A stretch of 64,000 nucleotides of DNA from Chara braunii (taxonomy: Eukaryota; Streptophyta; Charophyceae; Charales; Characeae), in contig BFEA01000940.1 of assembly GCA_003427395.1 (NCBI GenBank), positions 276,520 to 340,519 of the forward strand. Direction: 5' to 3'. The position numbers and the translations under genes are program-made. Positions 34,233 through 44,489 of this stretch are shown here, piece by piece (within the stretch, counting starts at the first letter, position 1; the number at the start of each line of letters is the position of its first letter). A model generated the notes under the pieces. It was given only the letters and a program-made list of their open reading frames with translations, did not search any database and had not been told where the DNA came from.

Positions 34233-35131
34233 GTGGATGTACCGAGAGTTGAAGAGCAGCTAGGCTCCACGCAGCCGACGCCAGAGGAGACTGCGTACGA
34301 CGAGGTCAAGGCCTATCTGTATTTGAGTCCGGAAGTGGTAAAAAAGGCCGCTCTGACTCTTGTGTCTTGGGGGACCTGTAGGATCATCGACTGGGCCAAA
34401 CGATACCTGCAGGAGGAGATAGAGACCTTCCGGCTTGAGGAAAGACAAAACGCGATAGCGCTGCACCACAGGTTTCCTCCTCGTGTCATTACCGAAGAGC
34501 TTCGGGTTGTTCGAGACAGGTTTTCCCGCACTTGGGCTGTAAGCTGAGGGCGGCCTTTCCCTCATTCGTGGTCAACGAGGCGTTCGACGGGATAGGCGGC
34601 TTGGTCGAGGCCTATCTCATAACCACAGAGCTCGAACATCTCTCGCGAGGAGATATCGACACACATTATATCTTCTATTCTCTTGTGACTGCTGGACCCC
34701 GGTGGGGAGACGAGAGGGTTCAACTTATAGAGCTGATCCGGTCTATCGCCCCTACCTCTCAAGGAGCCTGGTGGGAGGGGGGTTACGACTGGAGGCAGCC
34801 CCCGCCGCCTTATGTGTGGGATCTACTAGACTGCGAGTTTCGGGCCGGACCGGACTATACCACGTCGATAGGTCGGCTCTTCACAGAGCACAGGGACTCG
34901 TGGTGGGGTCCTGGTGATGCTGACCCCCTTATAGTTGTTTATCAGCTGACCCGGTACTACGAGGCTATCGAGGCACCGGGATATCGTGTAGTGGAGGAAC
35001 TCAATGATGATGACGACGAGGTCTGGGAACCTGACTGGGTGGATTTCGAGTCGGAGGAGGATGTAGAGGAGGACAACGTGGATGCACGTGCGATCCACTT
35101 CCCTAGGCTGGTGGTTCCGTTCCAAGCCTAG
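34233..35131 (+). pseudogene. Family P protein, copy 1 (unknown function)
   Basis: Two overlapping frames, 34233-34547 and 34532-35131, look like one protein of about 290 residues interrupted by a frameshift near 34530. The first part has KAYLYLSPEVVKKAALTLVS and RIIDWAKRYLQEEIETF. The second has FVVNEAFDGIGGLVEAYL, a WWEGGYDWRQPPPPYVWDLL stretch and ends in a very acidic segment (about 10 consecutive-rich D/E, NDDDDEVWEPD). No signal peptide or membrane segment. A tandem paralogue follows at 35206-36285. I do not recognise the family. It lies upstream of a gag ORF on the same strand, as extra ORFs do in some giant plant Ty3-like elements, but this link is an inference. Confidence 0.5.
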
Positions 35132-35205
35132 AGGAGAGTGCGCGATAGGGTGTAGAGTATTCAGAGAGATAGTGAGCTTGATGACAAGGTTTCGTTTCGG
35201 CGGAT

Positions 35206-36285
35206 GTGGTCGCCTGCGGTGGTCAAGGAGTTCCCCATCATAGTGCAATGATGGTCATAGGAACCCCCAGAGTTAGTGGAGGGAGAACTAGTGGAGTTCA
35301 CACTTCCCTCTCGTCCGATCCACGAGAACGAACACAATTTTGGATGGCGATCGATACTTTACAGATCGGCGTATGGTTGTGGATCTAAAGGGAGCTGAAT
35401 GGAATGAGAGACCATAGGGGTAGGCCCCTTCCACAAGGCAGCTGGGGTGAAGTGAAAACTTTCTTGTGCTTGAGTGTTGAAGCCGCAAAGGAGGCTCCAC
35501 TATCTCTTGTTATCGGGGGATCGTGCGCAGTCATAGACTGGGCCGAGCGATATCTCTAAGAAGAGACAGAGTCTTTTCAGCGGGACGAGGAGGAGGATAT
35601 GAGAAGGTGGCATAGGAGAGGCTCTGTTCGGGAAATCTCGGGAGATCTCCGTATCGCTGGACCAGGATTCTTCCCTTATTCTAACAGGCGGTTGAGGACA
35701 ACCATGCCTACGTTCATAATAGGACAGGCGTATAGAGGCATCGACAACCTGAGCAGAGCGATTAACGATACGTTTAATGCTATCGGGTTGGGATTAGCGC
35801 CTCGGTTTAAGGAGGCCTTGTTCGCCATTTGCACGAGGTGGGGCCGTCTTGATTACAAGACACTAAGAGGACTGACCGATGCGACCTGCTAGGTAAATTG
35901 CCTAAGACTTGCGGATCTGATTGAATATTGTCGAAGGCGAGTCAAGGATAAGTACGCTGGTCAAGAGGAGTTGAGATATCTGTACGAGGACAGTTAGCAG
36001 AGGCATGTAGGATCGAACATCACAGGAGCCAACGTGAGTAGACAGTTAGTAAATGAAGGTTTTACGGTGACCGTTTTACTTAGAGCGCACATAGAAGAAG
36101 ACCTTACGGAGCGAGAATGCCTGCAACGGGATAGAGGCCTCATCCACGACCACTGAGAAGGAGTTCTCACGTGCGTGACCTTTCAGACAAAGGTGACGTA
36201 TGAAGTAATGGTGTGGTCGGTCGGATATTTGCGCGCGGAGTTATTTTTTGATGAGACGGTAGTGGAGGGGAAGAGCAGAGTATGA
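35206..36285 (+). pseudogene. Family P protein, copy 2, broken
   Basis: Tandem paralogue of 34233-35131: VIDWAERYL corresponds to IIDWAKRYL, and PTFIIGQAYRGIDNLSRAI to PSFVVNEAFDGIGGLVEAY. The frame carries in-frame stops at 35557 (TAA), 35890 (TAG), 35995 (TAG), 36154 (TGA) and 36283 (TGA). The TAA at 35557 sits exactly where copy 1 has a CAG glutamine codon, so it is a nonsense change. Between the stops the protein remains readable (LRLADLIEYCRRRVKDKY, ANVSRQLVNEGFTVTVLL). Similarity to copy 1 also covers non-coding DNA upstream (GTGGAGTTCAC). Confidence 0.55.
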
Positions 36286-37157
36286 GTCAGATTGTATTGA
36301 CATGACAGAACGTGAGCCTGCGTTATACAGACATAGACACCGAGCTTCGTACTCTCTCCGATGGGATCATCGATGTTCCGATTCATGGAGGAGTGTCGAT
36401 GATAAAAATCCTCGAGTGATCACACATGGAGTAGTGACAAGCCGACGAGTTCCTGCTGACGAGCGATGTGAGCCTCTCTTGTGACGACTGTAATATAAGG
36501 GTACTATTTGTAGACGTTTAGCACGCGATGAGGGGACGCTACAAATTCTTTTGAAGGTGAGCATAGATGAGGACTTATCGGGCAGTGAGTGCGGAGAACT
36601 TGCAAGGGATGTCATCCGAGAGCAGAGGCTAGAAGCACTAAGAGAAATAACGACGCAGAGGTGGATGGTATATGAAGTAGTTGTTCGTATTAAGGGGGTT
36701 GAACGGGCGGAGATAGTTCAAGACGAGACGCGGAAAGAAGCGCGAAGTAAGATGTGAAAGACCCTCTGAACTTAGAAAGAGATGGTTGGTCGAGAATGGA
36801 AAATGAAGATGAGAGAGTGAAAAGAGTGAAGGAAAAAAATATAGAACCTGTGTTAAAAAGGGTAAAAGAATCGGCAGAAAGAATCAAAGCATACGGAGTC
36901 TGTGAGAGCGAAAAAAACTGCGTAGGATAGAGAAGAGTACAAAGGAACTAGAAAGGATATTTAGGGAAGATAGGGAGCTCTTTAGAAGGCAAACTCGGAG
37001 GTTCGATTTTATAGAAAGTACGAAAACGAGAGACCCCCGACAGTCGGAACAGGGAGAATCCTCTAGCTCGGCGGAACGAGAAGAAGGGAAGGACAACGAA
37101 GATGAGAAGAACGGTAAAGAAGGGAAGAGCAGTGAAGAGACAGAGACAGGATGAGGG
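36286..37157 (+). other. Purine-rich stretch, Lys/Glu/Arg-coding in several frames
   Basis: Dominated by GA-rich codons with many stops in all + frames. The 36551-36757 frame (68 codons, EREQ/K-rich) may be a remnant. No domain seen. Confidence 0.35.
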
Positions 37158-37691
37158 ATGACAAATACTTGTCAGTATAGTGACGATAAGTATTCTGTAT
37201 ACGTGGTGGGAAAGATAGACGGTCCGATGGTCTGTGTGGTAATACACATGAGTCACCTAGTAAGATTGGGGGTGATAAAAAAGACAGAGTGCACGTGGAG
37301 AGCGTTGAGAGAAGTGCGGGGAACTGCACTCTGGGCAGGAATCGAAAACGGACGTCTTATTAGATACATATTGAGTACGACGTTGTTCGAAGGGGGAGTT
37401 TTCGTTCGCTCTTGGCATGAATCTCCGAGAGTGACTGAGAGACTTCTAAAGAACGAAGCTAAGGATGCGGGAGAATTGGGCAGAGTTATAGTAGACGAAG
37501 TGGTTTTCAGGACACTCGCGGCGCATAACCAGTACTGGAAGGAGTTTATAAAGACATTAGAGGACATAGAAGACTTTGGAGATAACGACGACTTCGAAGC
37601 TTTCTATTTGGTCCTGGACGCGTCCGCAGAAAGGATGCTAGTAGCGCTCGCCTTAATTGCTTTAGAATGCAAGTTGGCCTACGAAAATTGA
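37158..37691 (+). CDS. Hypothetical protein, 177 aa
   Basis: An open frame without stops among otherwise broken neighbours. Protein-like composition: a hydrophobic start (MVCVVIHMSHLVRLGVI), a central TEWR-type basic part, an acidic DIEDFGDNDDFEAFYLV stretch and an alanine/leucine-rich helix at the end (ERMLVALALIALECKLAY). No recognised domain. The ATG is the first in frame, so the start could also be an internal Met. Flanked by family P (upstream) and family Q (downstream) on the same strand. Confidence 0.45.
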   Translation: MTNTCQYSDDKYSVYVVGKIDGPMVCVVIHMSHLVRLGVIKKTECTWRALREVRGTALWAGIENGRLIRYILSTTLFEGGVFVRSWHESPRVTERLLKNEAKDAGELGRVIVDEVVFRTLAAHNQYWKEFIKTLEDIEDFGDNDDFEAFYLVLDASAERMLVALALIALECKLAYEN

Positions 37692-37861
37692 ACAAGAGAT
37701 GAGCCTACTTGAAGAAAAATTAGCGCGAAGGAGATATAAGTTCGGGAGATGGAGCGGACCGCGTGAGCACGAGAGTGAGAAAGTAGAGCGAAGTTTGAGT
37801 AAGATCGGGGAAAAAAAATCTTTTCGTACCAAGTGGTTAGGTATCAAGTGGCAGACAACGG

Positions 37862-38206
37862 ATGGAAAATGAACCAGTTTTATGTTATGACAATGCGCTA
37901 CAACGATTCAGGCATACACCACATTGGAATATACCTGCCGAGAGAGAGAGAGCGGAGTTCTGCACATACTCCAACTGTTGGAGAATAGCAGCCTGGAAAC
38001 TGGGGGAAAAGAAAAAGAGATTAGAGAAGTCAGGCGAGCGTGTCTAAACGACATATGCCATTTCAATTTTTGATGTTCTGCCCAGGCCGCCGATCCCAGG
38101 TGAAGAGCTACAGTGCAATGGATGGGAGGCGATTGTAGATTTCGCTAGAACAATTAGAGTAGGCGATTGTTATAAGAAGGTGATTAAAAATCAGATGAGA
38201 AATTAG
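37862..38206 (+). pseudogene. Family Q protein, copy 1, broken
   Basis: Frame with an in-frame TAA at 38045-38047. After the stop it reads ISIFDVLPRPPIPGEEL then GWEAIVDFA, the family Q signature (F-[ED]-x-LP-x-PP-x-P followed by a W-centred helix). The part before the stop (NIPAERERAEFCTYSNCW, LGEKKKRLEK) aligns in order with copy 2. Function unknown. Confidence 0.5.
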
Positions 38207-38282
38207 TGAAGAGAAAGCGATTTCAGATGAAGAGTTATAAGCTAGAAGGGAAAGATTCCTTGTCGGAAATAGGCCGACAGAA

Positions 38283-38696
38283 GTGAAAATAAAAATTGTC
38301 TGCACTTCCTTGAGTTCTGTAGGGAGAGGGGAGATAGTTCCGTACGAGGTTGAGACGTACGATCTTGTGGATAGTGGATGCGAGGAAACCGGTTTTTATG
38401 TGATGACCGTCAGGTTCATCGATATCGACATATATGACGTACGGATTTACCTGCCGACAGAGAGGAGGATCGACCTTGTTTACGGACGATGTTGGGAGAG
38501 AGCGAAAGAACTGGTGGAGGAAGAGAAGAATAGATTGTTATCGCTAGGGAAGAGCGTTGTCTGGGACACCCGGATAACCATTTTCGAGGGACTTCCCAAG
38601 CCCCCGACGCCTTATCAGGCAATGAAAAGGGAGAACTGGAGGACCGCAGTTGAATTCGTTCAACGACTTCTGAATTTTAATGATAAGAGGAGGTGA
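38283..38696 (+). CDS. Family Q protein, copy 2, intact frame
   Basis: 137 codons without stop. N-terminal half: GEIVPYEVETYDLVDSGCEE, FYVMTVRFIDIDIYDVRIYL (alternating hydrophobic, beta-strand-like). Then a charged helix (RCWERAKELVEEEKNRLLSL) and the signature RITIFEGLPKPPTP with WRTAVEFVQRLL. No signal peptide, no membrane segment and no known catalytic motif. The paralogues at 37862-38206, 43829-44298 (-) and 43317-43560 (-) keep the same order of elements. This is the best preserved of the four. I do not recognise the family. Confidence 0.55.
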   Translation: MKIKIVCTSLSSVGRGEIVPYEVETYDLVDSGCEETGFYVMTVRFIDIDIYDVRIYLPTERRIDLVYGRCWERAKELVEEEKNRLLSLGKSVVWDTRITIFEGLPKPPTPYQAMKRENWRTAVEFVQRLLNFNDKRR

Positions 38697-38884
38697 GCAT
38701 CCACTGACAGGGAACAACGTGGTTTGACAAGGATTTGACGACTTAGGAAGGAGAACTATACCTAGACACTGCAGTCTTAGGGATAGAGGGTGAGCACGAG
38801 GTCCGAGACGAGAGCGGAAGACTAAGAGTTATTTTGAGGGTTGTTGAGAACTAGATTTAGATACTTAGAGATTGGCAGGACCAA

Positions 38885-38992
38885 GATCAGATATTAGGTC
38901 TGGGCTACCGGATCAGAGATTAGGTCCGAGCTACCAGTTCAGGCATTAGGTCCGAGTCGGGCAACCAGATCAGGCATTAGGTCCGGGCTGTC
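38885..38992. repeat. 26-31 bp minisatellite, four units
   Basis: GATCAGRSATTAGGTCYGRG-type units at about 38885, 38911, 38937 and 38968, with a degenerate fifth (CACTCGGTCTGGGCTGCC) after. Lies just upstream of the gag frame. Confidence 0.85.
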
Positions 38993-39155
38993 GATTCTTA
39001 CACTCGGTCTGGGCTGCCTCACCGAGTGTTAGGGACAACGGATTCCTTGCGCACACGCAAGCTCGGAGAGGAATTAAGGTATATAGAGTCTGACATGATG
39101 GGTCCGCATCCGAGTATGAATCAACAGATTAGCGTATATCGGGCGTCACCGGACC

Positions 39156-41672
39156 GTGCTCTTCAAGGAGCGCATTTGGCAGAATGCTCCATTGAGATGC
39201 GTAGAGCAACCTGACGATGGGGAGCCCGAGGTGATGGGATGCCCGGTCGTCGCTGAGCCAGATAGGGCAGCATCGGTGGTACGGATGGAGAGTAGGACCG
39301 AGCCTCCTAGTTTCTGGCGAGAGATGAGCGCTCAACGCTCTCCTACGTACGAGCGGAGAGACACTAGAGGTGATAGAGGCAGAGATGACTGGAAAGACCA
39401 GTATGCAAGGGAGCAGGTCTGGAGAGATAGAGATAGACCTCCGGAGAGGAGTACACCACCCCGACGAATTTACGACCCACAAACCGGTGAGTCGTATATG
39501 CTTCCTTACGAGAGGAGAGATCGATATATCATCTCGCAGCAACCCTCGGAGTTGGACACCAGGCCGCCAATTTTCAAGGGATACGGTATTACCGAGTATC
39601 TCGAGAAGTGAGAGCTTCACTCGTACCGTAGTCAATGGTCGGAGGACGAAATCATAGACAATTTCCTGTTTAACTCAGACTCGAGTCTGAGTCAGGTAAT
39701 CAAAGAAGCGCGACCGAAGGACAGGAGGTGGACTACATACAAAGTCAGCCTCTATGAACTCTTCAAGCTGGAAGATATTAGGTAGTCAATCCGGGATCTG
39801 GAGATGATGACCCAAGGTGAGAACGAGAGTGTCCAAGCATTTGGGAAACGATTCCAGAAGCTATTCGATGCCCTGATCCCGAAAGGGAAGCTGTCAGAAG
39901 TGGAGCGCTCCACGATCTTCATCAGTTGGCTACCCAGGGGGAAGCAGAAGGGAGTGCTGAGAGAGATGCCTCATAACAAGTTAGATTTTGCGAGGGTCCT
40001 TAAGTTGCCAATGAAGGCCGAAGCAGACGATTACAAGGACCTAGTCCGGACAGGGATGCAACGTCGGGACTTCTCTCTCTATCGTGAGTAGGATACGGAG
40101 AGGTGCCCTGATTTTAACAACCAGCCTTGGGCAGAACAACAGTACTTGTCGGACGGAGTCCGACCACAACGATCCAGAGATAGAGAGGCGGTGATAGAGG
40201 AGATGAGGGAGATGAGGGAAATGATGAAGGGGTTAGCGAGGCGAATGACCAATATCGAGACGAAGACTGGAGCCACGACCTACAAGGATAAACGAGGGTC
40301 TCCATATTCATTGCGATGGGATCGCAGGAACACTGACCCTTGGTGGAGTACGGAAGACAGAAATTTCCGTACACCCGCAGACTATCGTGCGCGAGAGAGA
40401 GATGATGACGACTTGCGATGTAGGGATGAGGAGATTGATAGGGATCGTCAAGGAGACAGGTACTGCGGGGCAGACGCCTTTAGTAGAGGGGGAAGGATGA
40501 AGCAGTACCCCCACAGCCCCAGATATGATTGGAACGTGGAAGGATACCGGAGTCCGGGCAATTTCAATCGGAGAGATCAGGATGATTATCGTAGCCGGTG
40601 GGGTTCGGACAGGGACTGCCGAGATGGTTATCGTGGCAGTTATGAGAGGACAGAATGCGGAGGAGATCGACGGGATGATTCTCGTGGACACTATGAGCGA
40701 GGAGGATACCCTAGTTCACCCGGCTACCCAAAGTCGTCGGGTTATCCTAAGTCACCTGGTCCTTCAAATCAGGATGCCAGAACGACGAGAGGGCAAACTA
40801 CTAGGGGTGTAGAGGAGAGACCTCATACTCCTAGGTTCTCCTGTATCTATTGTAGGTTAGATGAACATGTGAAGAGAGATTGCCTTAATCATAGGCGAGC
40901 TATAGATGAGGGACTTGTAGTACTTGATGACTGCAAGTATGTCAAGTGGGTAGACGACCTGGACGACGTATCGATGTTTCCTTCAATGAAGGAGAACACT
41001 AAGGCCAGGCGTGTACGCCCAAACAAGGGTAAAGAAGTGGCAAAGAGTCAAAGCATGCGGATGACCTTATCTTCGGATGACGAGACGCCTACTACACCTA
41101 TACGGGTCGAGGCGACCAAGTCCGCAAGAGGGTCTTCTTCCAAGAAGACTGATACCGACTATGTGATGGCCGAGAAGGATGGTCAAAGTATCGAAGGAGA
41201 GGAGGTCATTCTTTCCCCGTGAAAGCGTGGAGCAAAGAAGTTCACGATGAAGAGTTCCCTAGATGACATCGACACAGGGGAGCCTCTTAGATGAGCGCTG
41301 ACGCAACCCATACAGTGTTCTATACTCGAGTACTTGGCCGCATCTAGGCCTGCTATAGATGAACTCCAGATGATCGTGCGGAAGAGTTGCGGTCCTCTGG
41401 GGGATGATGTTCAAATGGACCCTAAACCAGAGGTGCCTACTGTAGCAGTGTCGGGAGTAAGCGCTAAAGCCGAACGCGCAACAACAATATACTTGGATGA
41501 AGTGGAAGGTATGCCTCCCCACAAGTTTTACATCCTACGGAGTGAAACAATTGAGACTATCCTCAATGATGAGATAGTTCTCCTAGGAGTAATTGACAAT
41601 GACAGTGAAGCTGTCATCATAGACGAGGAACTCACCGTACGATTACGATTAACATGTTATTCATTAAAATAG
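39156..41672 (+). pseudogene. gag: Ty3-like gag-protease reading frame with five in-frame stops
   Basis: A single + frame stays readable for 2.5 kb without frameshift but has stops at 39609 (TGA), 39783 (TAG), 40089 (TAG), 41220 (TGA) and 41292 (TGA). Order: an Arg/Asp-rich N-terminal segment; PPIFKGYGITEYLEK and YRSQWSEDEIIDNFL (capsid start, substrate-like for Ty3 gag); ENESVQAFGKRFQKLFDALI and STIFISWLPRGKQKGVL (capsid); a long R/D/G/Y-rich linker; a CCHC zinc knuckle CIYCRLDEHVKRDC (40842-40883); a basic linker; then LLGVIDNDSEAVIIDEEL, the protease region, with DND in place of the usual D-[ST]-G. No reverse transcriptase or integrase follows. Gag would package the RNA of an LTR retrotransposon. 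Each stop is one C-to-T step from CGA or CAG. Confidence 0.85.
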
Positions 41673-43125
41673 TACATTATTTTCTAAATAGTACTTTTGT
41701 CATTCGAGAAACTCGAAAGGTATACACGACTGACGAAAGAAGATGCTCATTATACATTAACACACAACGATAAGAGTCCCTGTTCAACGGATAAATCCTT
41801 AACACATTTAATTTGTTTCAAGACGAAAAGTTCAATTACTGAAGTCGGATACATCCTTACTAAACTGACACACATTCAGTCAGTCAGTATGAACGTAGCG
41901 TATTGAAGGTTTCCCCTTGTGAGGGACGCATATGAGTGACCCGAAAAAGGTATTCGTTGAGGCTTTAAAGGGTGCATGGGAGTGACAAAAATAGCTTATT
42001 TTTGAAGTTTAATTGAATACAAGTAGGATGAGTAGGATACATCTGAATCACATGTTTCGATATCCATAGTACACAAGTTGGCAAGTTTTATAGTAAAACT
42101 GGGATATATCCGAATCAAATATTTCAGTATTCGGATGGAGAAAATCCGTTATGTTATCAACCGTGCGTCATTCATTGGATATCCTTCACTCAATCAAAAG
42201 GTTGAACTTATGATCATAGCCCGGATCACCCTCCGAGGGAAATTTAACCAATATGGTATCTTTCCAAGAACAATTATAGCTTATCAGACATTTCTTAAAA
42301 CAAAAGGGCGTCGGGCGGAGTGAAGTGATGGGCAGCATTATGTAGAGATGTTATCATTTGCCGCTTGCCGGATTTGACCTCGCAACCGTGAACTTGTAAC
42401 ATCCCTACCCAATGCTGCCCACCACTCCGTCACTATCCTCGCCGAGATCAAATGATGTATGTTAACAAATAAAAGTGCACCCTCTGGAACCCCTTAAGAA
42501 CTCTAGTAACCATCAGTCTTAAATTTCAACTAGATGGCGGATGCATGTACATTATCACTTTACCAAACATTTCTCAAAACAAACGGGCATCGTACGGAGT
42601 GAAGTGGTGGGGAGCATATTATGTAGATACGTTATCATCTGAGGATTGGGCATTGGAGAAGGCTCAAACGAATTCGTAGGATACATCCGAATCAAACTGT
42701 GTACAGATTATCAGATACTGAAGTGACGAAGGACCTTATAATTATTTTGAAAGATCTCAATGAATTTTGAAAACAATTGACAACTCATGAGAATTAGATT
42801 AAAAAGCGAAGACAAATTAAAAACAGAGCGGGACACCCAGCCTACATAAGCAGGCACACAACCATTCTCGAGACAAATGAGAAGTACGCCGTAAAAACTG
42901 ATAATAGTTATCTGGTCCCAATATTGTGAATTCGTAACGGTTACCTCAAAAGTTTTCATTAACCAAAGAGTTGGCAAGGCTATCCCAATCAAGAACACCC
43001 ACTACACCATGAAATGTGAACTAAACCTTGCAAAACTGAGTCCCATGTTCTACACAACCAAACAGTTTGCAAGGCGAGGACGCAAAATGAATCAGAAACC
43101 CTCAGTACTTTACAGTGTGAAAATC
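41673..43125. other. AT-rich stretch with fold-back and duplicated units
   Basis: After the gag remnant the sequence is AT-rich and non-coding. Degenerate relatives of the 14-bp palindrome occur (TCGGATACATCC at about 41845, GGGATATATCCGA at about 42104, AGGATACATCCGA near 42679). Confidence 0.5.
42275..42645. mobile_element. Fold-back/MITE-like element with partial second copy
   Basis: Arms 42315-42353 (GCGGAGTGAAGTGATGGGCA start) and 42397-42430 are inverted copies with a spacer of about 43 bp. The left arm plus about 40 bp of flank (ACATTTCTYAAAACAAANGG) recurs in direct orientation at about 42565-42645. Function unknown. Confidence 0.6.
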
Positions 43126-43316
43126 TCAACTAATCGGACATTCTAACACAAAAATTCGGAAATGTCGAGATTTATCTCTAAAAAAGCCTACACTATGAAA
43201 ACATTCACAAAACTGACATTCTGACGGAACTCTAAAAACGTAAGACTCGTTACCAAAGTGTCCCGAACTTGAAATCTTCAACAGAAGCCTCTTCGCAAAG
43301 CGTTCACTAGCGGTTC

Positions 43317-43560
43317 TCATGTTGAACCGTCCACAATGCAAGTCGAGATAGGAGGTTGAGGCAGACCCTCGAACCCCGTAATGGAAACCGAGAAACCTTG
43401 AATGTCTCCCCCAGCCATGACAACAGCATGTCTCAAGGACACAAGAACATTTGCAGCTTGCAGATAAGCTGCTGTAAAATCTCCCAGCATCTAATTTTCC
43501 CCTTGACGCTCTTGTGTTTGCGTGTCGTAACAGTATACTTATTCTCTGGGTCAGATGCAT
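43317..43560 (-). pseudogene. Family Q protein, copy 4, truncated
   Basis: The minus strand reads GFSVSITGFEGLPQPPISTC and stops at TGA 43317-43319. It is the tandem duplicate of 43829-44059: the DNA around both shares CTTTACAGTGTG and GTTGAGGCAGACC blocks. The N-terminal half is not readable. Confidence 0.45.
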
Positions 43561-43828
43561 CTGAACTACAACCGACCATGAGCCAGGGTCGGCACTTGTG
43601 GCTTTCGTTAATACTTTACAGTGTGCAAATTTTAACTAATTTGACATTCGACCACAAAACTTGGGAAGTGTCGAGACTCGTCTCTCAAACTAGTAAAAAG
43701 TAAAAATAATAAGAAAATGACTTTACTACGAAAATGTTCAGAAATCCGACATAATGACACAAAACTCCAGAAACGTAAGATTGGTCACCAAAAGTCTTAA
43801 AAAGTTGAAGTCTTCATAAGAAGACTCT

Positions 43829-44298
43829 TCACAGAGCGATCACTATCGGTTCCCATGTCGAACCGTACACCATGCAAACCGGGATTGGAGGTTGAGGCAG
43901 ACCTTCAAACTCCGTAATGGCAAACGAGAAACCCTCAATGTCACCCCCTGCTCCGAGCAGAGCACGTCTCAAGGCGAAAAGAACTTTTGAAGCTTTTAGA
44001 TAAGCTCTTGTAAAATCTCCTCGCATCCAATTTTCTCCCCGACGCTCATATATTCGCATGTCGAAAGGTTCAGATCAGTAAACCTCACCATGATGACGAA
44101 CATTGTTCGTCCACCCGCTACGATCCTGAAGATTCTCTCATATTGAAAAGGAAACGCTCCTCCCTTTTTGACGATGGTCAGTCGTTCAGGCACTTTTATC
44201 TCAATGAAGCCCGAATTCTCAGCCATGTTTTCGAAGTACGTCGAAAGAGGAAAGTCTGCAAACTGCAAAAGACAAAAGTCACAATAAAAGCGTTTCAT
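43829..44298 (-). pseudogene. Family Q protein, copy 3, frameshifted
   Basis: Frame 1 (44298-43996) gives VKKGGAFPFQYERIFRIVAG and FVIMVRFTDLNLST. A one-base shift near 44065 leads into frame 2 (44059-43829) with MRIYERRGENW, a helix KASKVLFALRRALL and the signature FAITEFEGLPQPPIPVC. The order matches copy 2 at 38283-38696, on the opposite strand and about 5.5 kb away. It lies downstream of the DUF7869-like gene in the same orientation. Confidence 0.5.
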
Positions 44299-44489
44299 GA
44301 AGGTCAGGATCGAAATCCCGAGGTCATGCTACGGCGACCAAAACGCCCCCACGCTCAACGTCGAAAAATTGATGAAGAACTCTTGTTGATTTGAAGCGCG
44401 TAACTTAGAGAGCACAAATCATTAAGCGATGTATTCCATGGAGTCGAGCGTGGTGTGCACAGGCCAGCATGGCAATACGTTATCCTCAC

